Of a DNA stretch of 54,181 bases, positions 34,776 to 44,148 are shown piece after piece. The notes under the pieces are model-generated. The model was not told the origin of the DNA, ran no database searches, and worked only from the letters and a program-made list of their open reading frames with translations. Both the position numbers and the translations under genes were made by a program. Position 1 is the stretch's first letter. The number at the start of each line of letters is the position of its first letter. The stretch is from CAZVLE01 sp964627855 (lineage in GTDB: Bacteria > Bacillota > Dethiobacteria > DTU022). The stretch covers positions 1 to 54,181 of the forward strand of contig CAZVLE010000087.1 in NCBI GenBank assembly GCA_964627855.1, read 5' to 3'.

Positions 34776-35776
34776 CTGCTTTGGCTAATCTAAGGGGTGT
34801 TTCCGGTGATGAAGGACCGGTCCGCCGTTTTATTGCCGACAAACTTGCCGGTTTTGGTGGAGAAATAAGAGTAGATACCATGGGTAATCTCTTCGCTTCC
34901 AAGGGGTCTGACCGGACCCGATCAAAGGTTATGGTGTCTGCTCACATGGATGAAGTTGGCCTGATGATCATGTCCATAGAGGCCGGTGGTCTGCTTAAAT
35001 TTAAGCCGGTTGGCGGGATTGACAGCCGCATCCTTGTTGCTAAGAGGGTTAAGATCGGCGATAAGGGCTTACCTGGTGTAATCGGTTCAAAACCGATTCA
35101 TTTGCAAAAGAAGAGTGAACAAAATAAGCCCTTCGAAGAAGAATCTTTATATATAGATGCCGGTTTTCAAAGCAAAGAAGAAGCTGAAAAGAGTGTTGAA
35201 ATCGGTAATTTCGTCTCTTTTGATTCCTCTTGCACTGGCCTGGGAAAAGATTTTTACAGGGGTAAAGCTTTTGATGACCGGGTCGGCTGCCTGATCTTGC
35301 TGGATTTATTGCTCGAAAAGAATGGTTTGAGCTTTACTGCCGCTTTTACGGTCCAGGAAGAGGTAGGCACAAGAGGGGCAGCAGTGGCCGCATACACGAT
35401 TAAACCTGAAGTTGCCCTTGTTGTGGAAGCTACTGCTGCGGCAGATACACCTGAGATAAAAAAAGATTTTCAGGGGCCTTTGCTCGGTGCCGGACCGGTG
35501 ATCAGTATTATGGATCGCACCATCCTGGTCAGTAAAAAAATGCGTGAACAGTTAATTACTGCTGCAGAAAAGGCTGATGTGCCTTATCAGTTTCGCCGTT
35601 CAACCGGTGCCGGAACTGATGCCGGGGCTATTTCTCTTTCTCGTGGCGGAGTATTGGCAGGAGTGCTCTCTGTACCCTGTCGTTATATTCACTCACCTTA
35701 CAGTGTTTTGAAAATGAGTGATCTTAAAGCAACAAAAGATCTGGCCAGAGCCTGGCTCGAAGCAAGGCAGCAATAG
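34769..35776 (+). CDS. M42 family metallo-aminopeptidase, copy 2
   Basis: Paralogue of the preceding gene, 335 aa. His59, Asp169 and Glu197/Glu198 are conserved. The position equivalent to Asp237 of copy 1 is Glu220 in VVEATAAADTP, a substitution seen in one M42 subgroup, so specificity may differ. The ATG has GGAGGAG eight bases upstream, lies within the end of copy 1, and implies coupled translation. Ends with a CRYIHSP block holding the last histidine ligand. Confidence 0.93.
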   Translation: MLTALANLRGVSGDEGPVRRFIADKLAGFGGEIRVDTMGNLFASKGSDRTRSKVMVSAHMDEVGLMIMSIEAGGLLKFKPVGGIDSRILVAKRVKIGDKGLPGVIGSKPIHLQKKSEQNKPFEEESLYIDAGFQSKEEAEKSVEIGNFVSFDSSCTGLGKDFYRGKAFDDRVGCLILLDLLLEKNGLSFTAAFTVQEEVGTRGAAVAAYTIKPEVALVVEATAAADTPEIKKDFQGPLLGAGPVISIMDRTILVSKKMREQLITAAEKADVPYQFRRSTGAGTDAGAISLSRGGVLAGVLSVPCRYIHSPYSVLKMSDLKATKDLARAWLEARQQ

Positions 35777-35797
35777 AAGGTTGGGAGGCAAGAATAA

Positions 35798-36802
35798 TTG
35801 AAAGAACTTGTCAGGAAACTCACCGAAGCTTTCGGTCCTTCCGGTGAAGAGGAAAAGGTTTCTTCTTTAATTAAAGCCTTAGTAGACGGTAAGGCCGATC
35901 AGGTTTTTGAAGATAACCTCGGATCTCTTTTTGTAGTCAAGGAAGGTTCGGGACCGCGAGTAATGATTTCTGCTCATATGGATGAAATCGGTATTATAGT
36001 TACCCATATCGACAAAGATGGCTTTATCCGTTTCTCACCCCTGGGTGGAGTTTCGCCCCGCCTGCTACTCGGGCAGAGGCTGATATTTTCCAATGGTAGC
36101 AGGGGTACAGTTTATCATGAAATAATTAAAGACTGGAAAGAACTGGACTGGCAAAAGCTTTACCTGGATCTCGGTCAGGTAGATCACAAAAAAGCTGGTG
36201 CTCTGGTCAGCATTGGCGACCTGGCCTGCCTGGATCAACCTTTTATAGCCCTGGAGGGCGGCCGCTATATGGCAAAGGCTATGGATGATCGAGCCGGATG
36301 CGCAGTCCTGGTAGAGACACTGCAACGTTTGCCGGACAGGCTACCCCAGGAGGTCTGCTTTGTTTTCTCGGTTCAGGAAGAGCTGGGATTGCGGGGTGCA
36401 AAAACGGCAGCTTACCGCTATGAGCCTGATTTCGGTATGGCTGTTGATGTTACCATGGTTGGAGATACGCCAAAAGCTGATACGATGGAAGTGAGCCTGG
36501 GTAAGGGTCCGGCGATAAAAATCATGGATCGCTCCCTGCTTTGCCATCCCAGGGTGCGCCGGTTTATAGTTGAAACCGCCGAAAAAAACAAAATACCCTA
36601 TCAGCTGGAAGTGCTGCAACGCGGTGGGACTGATGCCGGGGCAATACAGCTATCGAGGGATGGAGTTCCCACCGGGGCTATATCCATTCCCTGCCGTTAT
36701 GTTCATACCCCATCGGAGATGGTTGACAGTGCTGATCTTGAAAATGCAGTTAAATTACTGGTTAAACTATTAACATCTGACTGGTCAGTTTTGAAGGAGT
36801 AA
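35798..36802 (+). CDS. M42 family metallo-aminopeptidase, copy 3
   Basis: Third M42 paralogue, 334 aa, with His60, Asp163, Glu194/Glu195, Asp217 and the CRYVHTP histidine. The start is TTG with GGGAGG nine bases upstream. dprA follows after four bases, so the peptidase genes and dprA look co-transcribed. Three different M42 chains expressed together could form mixed TET dodecamers, as shown for some archaeal M42 enzymes; this is inference. Confidence 0.93.
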   Translation: MKELVRKLTEAFGPSGEEEKVSSLIKALVDGKADQVFEDNLGSLFVVKEGSGPRVMISAHMDEIGIIVTHIDKDGFIRFSPLGGVSPRLLLGQRLIFSNGSRGTVYHEIIKDWKELDWQKLYLDLGQVDHKKAGALVSIGDLACLDQPFIALEGGRYMAKAMDDRAGCAVLVETLQRLPDRLPQEVCFVFSVQEELGLRGAKTAAYRYEPDFGMAVDVTMVGDTPKADTMEVSLGKGPAIKIMDRSLLCHPRVRRFIVETAEKNKIPYQLEVLQRGGTDAGAIQLSRDGVPTGAISIPCRYVHTPSEMVDSADLENAVKLLVKLLTSDWSVLKE

Positions 36803-36806
36803 ATGC

Positions 36807-37910
36807 ATGATAGATAAAACTTACATTCAGGAGCGCCTCTATCTTAATGCCCTGAATTTAGTATCTTTATCAGGGCCAAAACAGGTTGCCACTTTGCTGG
36901 ATCATTTTCATACAGCGCGGGAAATCTGGGAAACCCCTGCCGAAATGATTGCCTCAACCCTGGGCGTTCCGGAGCAAGCTGATCGGTTAAGGAAAGAAAA
37001 AAGCTGCATCGATCCTATTCAGGAATGGGAAAAGTTGCAAAACAAAAAAATAGAAACTGTTTCGGTCAATGATGATCATTACCCCGCATTATTGAAACAG
37101 TTAAACTACCCGCCACAGCTGCTTTACTATCGTGGTTCAGTTGATAAAATAAACCGGCCGGCGGTTGCCATTGTCGGTAGCCGGCGCTGTACATTCTACG
37201 GTCAGGAGGTAGCCGGACAATTGGCTGCCGCATTGACTGCAACAGAGGTTACTATTGTCAGCGGTATGGCTCTCGGTATTGATACAGCTGCTCACAGAGG
37301 TTCACTGGAGAATAGCGGCTATACGATAGCGGTTTTGGGATGTGGTGTTGATAATTGCTACCCTCCCCAAAACAGAGCTTTGATGGAACAGATCATCGCT
37401 GAAGGTGCGGTAGTCAGTGAATTCCCACTGGGCACCCAGCCACTGCCTCCTCATTTTCCACGCCGCAACCGGATTATTAGCGGACTGTCTCTTGGTACTG
37501 TTGTTGTTGAGGCCACGGCAAAAAGCGGAGCTCTAATAACTGCAAATTTCGCTCTTGAACAGAATCGCGAAGTTTTTGCTGTTCCTGGAAATGTTGGCAG
37601 TCCTTACAGCAGGGGTTCTCATCGTCTTTTAAAAGAGGGCGCCCGCCTTGTTGAAACAGCATCTGATATTCTGGAAGAACTAAACCTTGATGTTTTATCA
37701 GAAGAGCAGTTGACCCTGAACCTCGAGAGTATAGAGCTGTCTGAACAAGAAAAAAAAGCCCTCAATCTTATCCCTTACCAGCCAATGCATATAGACAAAA
37801 TCATCAGGCTTACCGAAAGCACTGCAGCGGAATCCAGCGCTCTCCTTTTGTCACTGGAATTGAAAAGACTTGTCCGCCAGACCCCGGGTAAATATTTTTG
37901 CCGGATTTGA
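36807..37910 (+). CDS. dprA: DNA processing protein DprA
   Basis: RecA loader that protects incoming single-stranded DNA during transformation. The Rossmann-like core shows AIVGSRRCTFYG, VSGMALGIDTAAH, VLGCGVDNCYPPQN and PRRNRIISGLS (about 115-240), with a C-terminal winged-helix-like domain (about 305-365). 367 aa is typical. ATG start with GGAG six to eight bases upstream. In most Bacillota it sits before topA, as here, but the M42 genes upstream replace the usual comM/rnhB neighbours. Confidence 0.96.
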   Translation: MIDKTYIQERLYLNALNLVSLSGPKQVATLLDHFHTAREIWETPAEMIASTLGVPEQADRLRKEKSCIDPIQEWEKLQNKKIETVSVNDDHYPALLKQLNYPPQLLYYRGSVDKINRPAVAIVGSRRCTFYGQEVAGQLAAALTATEVTIVSGMALGIDTAAHRGSLENSGYTIAVLGCGVDNCYPPQNRALMEQIIAEGAVVSEFPLGTQPLPPHFPRRNRIISGLSLGTVVVEATAKSGALITANFALEQNREVFAVPGNVGSPYSRGSHRLLKEGARLVETASDILEELNLDVLSEEQLTLNLESIELSEQEKKALNLIPYQPMHIDKIIRLTESTAAESSALLLSLELKRLVRQTPGKYFCRI

Positions 37911-37967
37911 CAAGTGTGGTAAAATACCATCCGTAGAGTTTTACCTACCGGATAGGAGGTTTGATTC

Positions 37968-40058
37968 ATGAACCTTGTTATTGTCGAATCACCGACCAAG
38001 GCAAGGACTATTAGTAAATTTCTCAGCAGGAATTATAAAGTAGTAGCGTCCCAGGGACACTTGATTGATCTGCCGCGCAGCAAGCTAGGGGTTGATATTG
38101 ATAATAATTTTGAGCCGAATTACATAACCATTCGTGGAAAGGGAAAAATTCTTAAAGAGCTTAAAGAAGCCGGCAAAAAAGCAAAAAAAGTTTACCTCGC
38201 CGCTGACCCTGATCGTGAAGGTGAAGCAATTTGCTGGCATTTGAGCAGAGCCCTGCAGCTTGATCCGGAAGAACCTTCCCGGGTCGAATTTAATGAAATT
38301 ACAAAAGACGCTATAAAAGCAGCTTTTAAAAATCCCCGCCTGATTGATGCGAACCGGGTTAATGCTCAGCAGGCGCGCCGCATTTTGGATCGCCTGGTTG
38401 GCTACCAGATCAGTCCCTTGCTTTGGAGAAAGATCCGCAGTGGTTTGAGCGCCGGAAGGGTTCAATCAGTTGCTGTACGGTTGATTTGTGAAAGAGAAGA
38501 AGAAATAGATAATTTTGTGCCGCAAGAATACTGGTCACTGGATGCCCTTCTGCTGGATAATGCATCGACTACAAGCTTCAAATCTTCCCTTGACCGGTTT
38601 AAGCGAAAAAAGATTGAGCTCAAAAACAGTTCTGAAGCAGAAGCAGTGATTGAGGCTGTTCGTAATGAAAGTTTTATTGTCGAAAAAATAACCAAGAGTC
38701 AGAGAAAAAGACGCCCCCTCGCCCCTTTTACAACAAGCAGTCTTCAGCAGGAGGCATCATCGAAACTGGGTTTTACGAGCCGTAAGACTATGACTATTGC
38801 CCAGCAGCTATACGAAGGGATCAATGTTGGTTCAGGCGAAACTGTCGGTTTGATATCTTATATCAGGACTGATTCAACAAGAGCTTCTGTTCAGGCCCAG
38901 GAAGAAGCTCGTGCTTTGATCGGGGAGAAGTTTGGAGCATCCTTTCTTCCTGATAAGCCTCCTCACTATAAATCAAAAAAAGGGGCTCAGGAAGCACACG
39001 AAGCGATCAGACCAACTTCTGTCAGGCGTGAGCCAGGCATGATCAAGCAGTACTTAAGTCGCGAGCAAAACCGACTTTATAAATTAATCTGGGACCGGTT
39101 TCTAGCCAGCCAGATGAACCCCGCTCTATTTGATCAAGTCCGGGTGAACATCGTTGCCGGGGATTATTCTTTTAAAGCAACCGGTTCCACCCTGCGATTC
39201 CCCGGGTTTTTGGTTCTTTACAAATCTGATGATGAAGATAAAGATACCATTTTGCCCACTCTTGAAGAGGGAGATAGCTTAAAACTACTCGAGTTACTGC
39301 CGGAACAGCATTTCACCCAACCGCCGCCTCGCTACAACGAAGCTTCGTTGATCAAAACACTAGAAGAGAAGGGAATCGGGCGCCCGAGCACTTATAGCCC
39401 CATTATTGAAACAATTCAAAGCCGTGGTTATGTTATCAAAGACAACAAGGCTTTCAAACCTACTGAACTGGGCTGTATAATTGTTGAATTAATGATCGCT
39501 TTTTTCCCTGAGATAATAGACATTGATTTTACGGTCAGGCTTGAAAGTCAGCTTGACGAGATAGAAGAGGGTCAGCAGGATTGGCTAAAAGTGATTATAG
39601 ATTTTTATGACGGTTATTTCAAGGAGAGATTGGCTGAAGCGGAGGAGAAGATTGAAAAGGTTGAGGTTGCCCCTGAGGTCAGTACAGAAAAATGTCCTCA
39701 ATGTGATTCTCAACTTGTTTACAAACATGGCCGTTTCGGTCGCTTTCTAGCCTGTCCTTCTTATCCTGAGTGTAAATATACCAAGAATATCATTAAAGAA
39801 ACAGGAGTTGAATGTCCCCTCGATGGTGGCATGCTCATAGAAAGAAGAAGCAAAAAAGGCCGTGTTTTCTTTGGTTGCAGTAATTATCCAGATTGCAGTT
39901 TTTCTGTTTGGAATAAACCTCTGCGGACAAGATGCCCGCGTTGTGGCTCTTTGATGACGGAGCAAAAAAAAGGCGGGAATAGAGTTGCCCGCTGCTCAAA
40001 TAAAGATTGTGGCAGTGAAGAGACTATCAAGGCTGAGCAGGCAGCTGCTGAGAGTTAA
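37968..40058 (+). CDS. topA: DNA topoisomerase I
   Basis: Type IA topoisomerase that relaxes negative supercoils. TOPRIM motifs are ESPTKA (7-12) and DPDREGE (80-86); the active-site Tyr298 is in SYIRTDSTR. The C-terminus has three tetracysteine zinc ribbons (about 575-605, 618-648 and 656-683). Length 696 aa. ATG start with TAGGAGG eight bases upstream. trmFO, which often separates topA from xerC, is absent. Confidence 0.97.
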   Translation: MNLVIVESPTKARTISKFLSRNYKVVASQGHLIDLPRSKLGVDIDNNFEPNYITIRGKGKILKELKEAGKKAKKVYLAADPDREGEAICWHLSRALQLDPEEPSRVEFNEITKDAIKAAFKNPRLIDANRVNAQQARRILDRLVGYQISPLLWRKIRSGLSAGRVQSVAVRLICEREEEIDNFVPQEYWSLDALLLDNASTTSFKSSLDRFKRKKIELKNSSEAEAVIEAVRNESFIVEKITKSQRKRRPLAPFTTSSLQQEASSKLGFTSRKTMTIAQQLYEGINVGSGETVGLISYIRTDSTRASVQAQEEARALIGEKFGASFLPDKPPHYKSKKGAQEAHEAIRPTSVRREPGMIKQYLSREQNRLYKLIWDRFLASQMNPALFDQVRVNIVAGDYSFKATGSTLRFPGFLVLYKSDDEDKDTILPTLEEGDSLKLLELLPEQHFTQPPPRYNEASLIKTLEEKGIGRPSTYSPIIETIQSRGYVIKDNKAFKPTELGCIIVELMIAFFPEIIDIDFTVRLESQLDEIEEGQQDWLKVIIDFYDGYFKERLAEAEEKIEKVEVAPEVSTEKCPQCDSQLVYKHGRFGRFLACPSYPECKYTKNIIKETGVECPLDGGMLIERRSKKGRVFFGCSNYPDCSFSVWNKPLRTRCPRCGSLMTEQKKGGNRVARCSNKDCGSEETIKAEQAAAES

Positions 40059-40241
40059 GGTCAGGTCAGCAATTCGGGTTATGTTTATTTATCTATACCA
40101 TTATGACATTGGTGATCAAAACTTGTCTCGACGGTCTGCAAACTGGACGGGTAATTTTTAAATAGCTGGAATTTTTTTAAATAAAGTTCTATTTGCTTGC
40201 AACCTTTTAAAGGTTATGTTAGGATTGTATGGGTGTTTAGC

Positions 40242-41144
40242 ATGCTTGTTTTTGAGTGGCTGGAACGTTTTATGGTTTACCTGATGTTAGAGAAGAATGC
40301 TTCACCACTGACAATGCAGGCATATCGCAACGATATATTGCAGTTTTTAGATCTGGAAGGTGATGATTCGGCAGGATTTCAGGAGGTCAGTCATCTGGCG
40401 CTGCGTCGCTTTCTGGCCTGGCTGAGAGAACAGGGTTATAGTCGGCGAACAATAGCGCGGAAACTATCTGCTACGCGTTCTTTTTTATTTTTTTTACAAA
40501 AAGAAGGACTGATCAGTGGAGGAAAATGGGTAACCGTCTCCCGTCCGAAGCAGGCTAAGCCACTGCCCCATTTTCTTTATTTTCACGAAGTAGAGTCTTT
40601 ACTGGAAGCTCCTGACGGGACAAAAGACACCGGTTTCAGAGATCGGGTATTACTTGAACTAATCTATGCTTCGGGGTTGCGGGTAAGCGAATTAGTCGGC
40701 CTGAAAGTTGATTCAATTCATTTTGAGGAAAGATTGGTTAAGGTCTGTGGTAAAGGCAGAAAAGAGCGCATTGTTCCTTTTGGTGTCACCGCTGCAGCCC
40801 TGGTTAAGGAATACATTGAAACAGTCAGGCCGCGATTGGCTGCATTGAGTAAGGATAGCCAGCCTTACGAAGAGCTATTTTTAAACAGATGGGGAAAACC
40901 ATTAAGCGATCGGGGTGTGCGCTACATATTTCACAAATACATAGTGCAGGTTTCGCATAAAGAGAATATTTCTCCCCATTCGCTGAGGCATTCATTTGCC
41001 ACTCATTTGCTTGAAGGAGGAGCCGATTTAAGGGTTGTCCAGGAACTGCTGGGGCATACCAGTATTTCGACAACACAGATCTATACTCATGTGACCAGGA
41101 ATCACCTGAATGAGGTTTACCGGAAGGCTTTTCCCCGCAATTAG
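40242..41144 (+). CDS. xerC: tyrosine recombinase XerC
   Basis: Site-specific recombinase that resolves chromosome dimers at dif with XerD. All catalytic residues are present (numbered from the ATG at 40242): Arg147, Lys171, His246, Arg249, His272 and nucleophile Tyr281. I choose 40242, giving 300 aa, because homologues start near this point; a TTG at 40197 and a GTG at 40233 (AGG nine bases upstream) are alternatives. Assigned as XerC rather than XerD from its place between topA and hslV. Confidence 0.9.
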   Translation: MLVFEWLERFMVYLMLEKNASPLTMQAYRNDILQFLDLEGDDSAGFQEVSHLALRRFLAWLREQGYSRRTIARKLSATRSFLFFLQKEGLISGGKWVTVSRPKQAKPLPHFLYFHEVESLLEAPDGTKDTGFRDRVLLELIYASGLRVSELVGLKVDSIHFEERLVKVCGKGRKERIVPFGVTAAALVKEYIETVRPRLAALSKDSQPYEELFLNRWGKPLSDRGVRYIFHKYIVQVSHKENISPHSLRHSFATHLLEGGADLRVVQELLGHTSISTTQIYTHVTRNHLNEVYRKAFPRN

Positions 41145-41162
41145 GCTGAAAGAGGCGATTTT

Positions 41163-41696
41163 GTGATGTTTGAAGGAACGACTATCGTGGCGGTAAAAAA
41201 AGGTGATAAAGTTGCCGTGGCCGGCGATGGCCAGGTTACATTTGGTAACAACACCATTATTAAACACGGGGCAAAAAAGGTGCGGCGGCTCTATGAAGGC
41301 AGGGTTATTGTCGGCTTTTCAGGCGCGGTGGCCGACTCGCTAACCCTTTGCGAAAAATTTGAAGGAAAACTGGAGACATATCAGGGCAATATGCAGAGAG
41401 CTGCTGTTGAGCTGGCCAAGGAATGGCGCACTGATCGAGTCTTAAGAAGACTTGAAGCCCTGCTGGTTGCTGCCGGAAGTGATGCCCTGCTCTTAATTTC
41501 AGGAACCGGTGAAGTGATTGAGCCTGACGACGGCATTGCAGCCGTAGGATCAGGATCATCCTACGCCCTGGCAGCGGCACGGGCCTTGTTGCGTAATACA
41601 GAACTTTCTCCGGGCAGCATTGCCGAAGAAGCCCTGAAAATTGCTTCGGAAATATGTGTTTATACCAATAATAATATCATTGTTGAAGAACTATAG
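41163..41696 (+). CDS. hslV: ATP-dependent protease subunit HslV
   Basis: Proteasome-like peptidase that works with HslU. A short propeptide of four or five residues precedes the N-terminal Thr of TTIVAV, which becomes the nucleophile. GDGQVTFGN, ATP-independent core motifs and the end SEICVYTNNNIIVEEL match CodW/HslV closely. Start is GTG at 41163 or ATG at 41166. Lies in the xerC-hslV-hslU-codY operon. Confidence 0.96.
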   Translation: MMFEGTTIVAVKKGDKVAVAGDGQVTFGNNTIIKHGAKKVRRLYEGRVIVGFSGAVADSLTLCEKFEGKLETYQGNMQRAAVELAKEWRTDRVLRRLEALLVAAGSDALLLISGTGEVIEPDDGIAAVGSGSSYALAAARALLRNTELSPGSIAEEALKIASEICVYTNNNIIVEEL

Positions 41697-41719
41697 AACA
41701 GAAGGGTAGAGTTTGCTTA

Positions 41720-43135
41720 ATGTCCAAGGAAGAGTTTACACCACGTGAAATTGTCAGAGAGTTAGATAAGTTTATTATCGGCCAGAATGATGCGAAGCGC
41801 TGTGTTGCAGTAGCCCTGCGAAATAGGTATCGACGCAGGTTGTTGGATGAGGAGCTACAAGATGAGATTATTCCTAAAAATATTATCATGATCGGACCAA
41901 CCGGCGTGGGCAAAACAGAAATTGCCCGGCGCCTGGCCCGTCTGGTCAATGCTCCCTTTGTAAAGGTGGAAGCGACAAAATTTACTGAAGTTGGTTATGT
42001 CGGTCGTGATGTGGAGTCAATGGTCAGGGACCTGGTTGAAACTGCGGTCAGGATAGTCCAAAATGAACGCATGGAGATAGTTCGCGACAAGGCGATTAGC
42101 AATGCCAACGACCAGCTTGTTGAAGCCATTTATCCTCTGCCTAAAAGAAAGCAACGCGCTACCAATCCCCTTGGTTTTCTTTTCCCGGCAGCACCTGCTC
42201 AGGAAGAAACCCCTGTTGAAGATGTAAACTATAAGGAAAGGTTGCAGCAGGCCCGGGAAGAGCAGACAAGAATCAGAGAGCGCTTAGTTAACAATGAGTT
42301 GGAAGAGCAAATGGTTGAAATAGAAGTCGAGGAACGCAAACCGCCTATGGTTGAACTGTTTACAGGGCAGGGTATGGAAGAAATGGGTATAAACCTGCAA
42401 GATGTGCTCGGCAATATCATTCCTACGAAAAAGAAGAAGAAAAGAGTAAGTGTAAATGAGGCCAGAAAAGTACTCGAGCATGAAGAAGCGCAAAAACTTA
42501 TTGACATGGATGCCGTTACTAGTGAAGCTCTCTCAAGAGCTGAACAGTTAGGAATTATTTTTCTTGACGAAATTGACAAAATTGCCGGTAAAGATTATCA
42601 TGGATCTGGCCCCGATATATCGAGAGAAGGGGTCCAAAGGGATATACTCCCAATTGTGGAAGGATCTACAGTGGTAACAAAATATGGCCCGGTAAAAACA
42701 GACCATATTCTGTTTATTGCGGCAGGAGCCTTTCACATGACTAAGCCTTCGGATCTGATTCCTGAACTGCAGGGCAGATTTCCGATCAGGGTAGAGCTTA
42801 ACAGCCTCACTGAAGAAGATTTTAAGAAGATTCTCACTGAACCAAGCAATGCTCTGATAATACAATATAAAGCGCTCTTAGAAACGGAAGGGGTGAATCT
42901 AACTTTTGCGCAGGAAGCGATTGAAGAAATCGCTCGCACTGCTTGTTACCTGAACCAGGAAATGGAGAACATAGGAGCACGAAGATTACATACGATTATG
43001 GAAAAAGTGCTGGAAGATCTTTCATTTGAATTGCCGGATCAAAATCAAACATCAATAACGATAGATCGGGAATATGTTCAGGGCAAGCTACAGAGGGTGG
43101 TTAAAGATAAAGATTTAAGTAAGTATATTTTGTAA
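41720..43135 (+). CDS. hslU: ATP-dependent protease ATPase subunit HslU
   Basis: AAA+ unfoldase that feeds substrates to HslV. Walker A GPTGVGKT (59-66), Walker B IIFLDEIDKIAG, the GYVGRDVE pore-loop motif (about 90-98), an I-domain (about 110-250), and the C-terminal KYIL tail that inserts into HslV. 471 aa, typical. The ribosome binding site is weak. codY follows 30 bases later. Confidence 0.97.
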   Translation: MSKEEFTPREIVRELDKFIIGQNDAKRCVAVALRNRYRRRLLDEELQDEIIPKNIIMIGPTGVGKTEIARRLARLVNAPFVKVEATKFTEVGYVGRDVESMVRDLVETAVRIVQNERMEIVRDKAISNANDQLVEAIYPLPKRKQRATNPLGFLFPAAPAQEETPVEDVNYKERLQQAREEQTRIRERLVNNELEEQMVEIEVEERKPPMVELFTGQGMEEMGINLQDVLGNIIPTKKKKKRVSVNEARKVLEHEEAQKLIDMDAVTSEALSRAEQLGIIFLDEIDKIAGKDYHGSGPDISREGVQRDILPIVEGSTVVTKYGPVKTDHILFIAAGAFHMTKPSDLIPELQGRFPIRVELNSLTEEDFKKILTEPSNALIIQYKALLETEGVNLTFAQEAIEEIARTACYLNQEMENIGARRLHTIMEKVLEDLSFELPDQNQTSITIDREYVQGKLQRVVKDKDLSKYIL

Positions 43136-43166
43136 ATCTCAAAGTGATGAAAGGTGGGTGATAGAC

Positions 43167-43961
43167 GTGATTTCTTCTCCTTTGCTTGAGAAGACTCGTC
43201 GTATTAACAAAATTCTCCAGAAAACTGCAGGACAACATGTTGATTTTAAGGATGTTTCGGAAGTTCTTAAAAATGTTATCCATGCCAATGTGTACCTGGC
43301 CGATCATGAAGGTTTAATACTCGGTTGGTCTTTGGTTGATGAATTTGAATGTGAATTAATGGTCAACAATGTTTTAGAAGGTGGAAACTTCCCTGAAGAT
43401 TATAATGAATTCCTGTTAAGGGAAGACGAATCGCGGGTTAACTTGCGCCAGAAGTCCAATGATTGTGTTTTTATCGATGCTGAAAGGTGTCTTTTTGCCA
43501 ATAAGATCACAACCATTATCCCAATTATCGGCGGAGGTGAGCGTCTGGGCACATTGCTGCTGGCCAGGTTTAATGAGCTCTTTGATGCAGAAGATCTGAT
43601 TCTTGCTGAAACAGGCGCAACTGTCGTTGGCATGGAAATGCTCAGGTCAAGACAGGAGAAAATTGAAGAAGATGCCCGTAACAAGGCTGTAGTCCAACTT
43701 GCCGTTGCTACCCTCTCTTACTCTGAATTAGAGGCTGTTGAGCATATTTTTGAAGAGCTTGGCGGAGTGGAAGGACTTCTGGTAGCCAGCAAAATTGCCG
43801 ACCAGCTAGGCATAACCCGTTCGGTTATAGTCAATGCTTTACGCAAGTTTGAAAGTGCCGGAGTAATTGAGTCACGTTCTCTGGGTATGAAGGGAACTTA
43901 TATCAAGGTATTAAATCCTTTCCTGCTCGATTACCTGGCTAAGAAAACCAAGCCTTACTAA
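43167..43961 (+). CDS. codY: GTP- and branched-chain-amino-acid-sensing repressor CodY
   Basis: Global regulator of stationary-phase and nutrient genes in Bacillota; activated by Ile/Leu/Val and GTP. The N-terminal GAF domain has the PIIGGGERLGTLLLARF block and ends in the linker helix; the C-terminal winged helix shows ASKIADQLGITRSVIVNALRKFESAGVIESRSLGMKGTYI (about 208-247). I prefer the GTG at 43167 because AGGTGG lies nine bases upstream; GTG 43158 is too close. 264 aa. Confidence 0.96.
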   Translation: MISSPLLEKTRRINKILQKTAGQHVDFKDVSEVLKNVIHANVYLADHEGLILGWSLVDEFECELMVNNVLEGGNFPEDYNEFLLREDESRVNLRQKSNDCVFIDAERCLFANKITTIIPIIGGGERLGTLLLARFNELFDAEDLILAETGATVVGMEMLRSRQEKIEEDARNKAVVQLAVATLSYSELEAVEHIFEELGGVEGLLVASKIADQLGITRSVIVNALRKFESAGVIESRSLGMKGTYIKVLNPFLLDYLAKKTKPY

Positions 43962-44016
43962 ACGTTCGTGACGCCGGCATCATTGGCAGCACAAGGCAAT
44001 TACCATAAGTGATCTT

Positions 44017-44062
44017 AAAAAGGGCGAACTGATCAAAAAATCAGGACGCCCTCTACTTTTTA
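44017..44062 (+). terminator. terminator after the xerC-hslVU-codY operon
   Basis: Hairpin with two stacked stems: AGGGCG (44021-44026) with CGCCCT (44047-44052) and CTGAT (44029-44033) with ATCAG (44040-44044), six-base loop, followed by CTACTTTTTAAGG. Confidence 0.75.
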
Positions 44063-44148
44063 AGGTGGCAAAAAGGGTTTTACCCCATTGATGTTAAATA
44101 TATTCTTGTTAAGTTTCTCTAATCTTTCAACTTAAAAGGGAGACCTAT

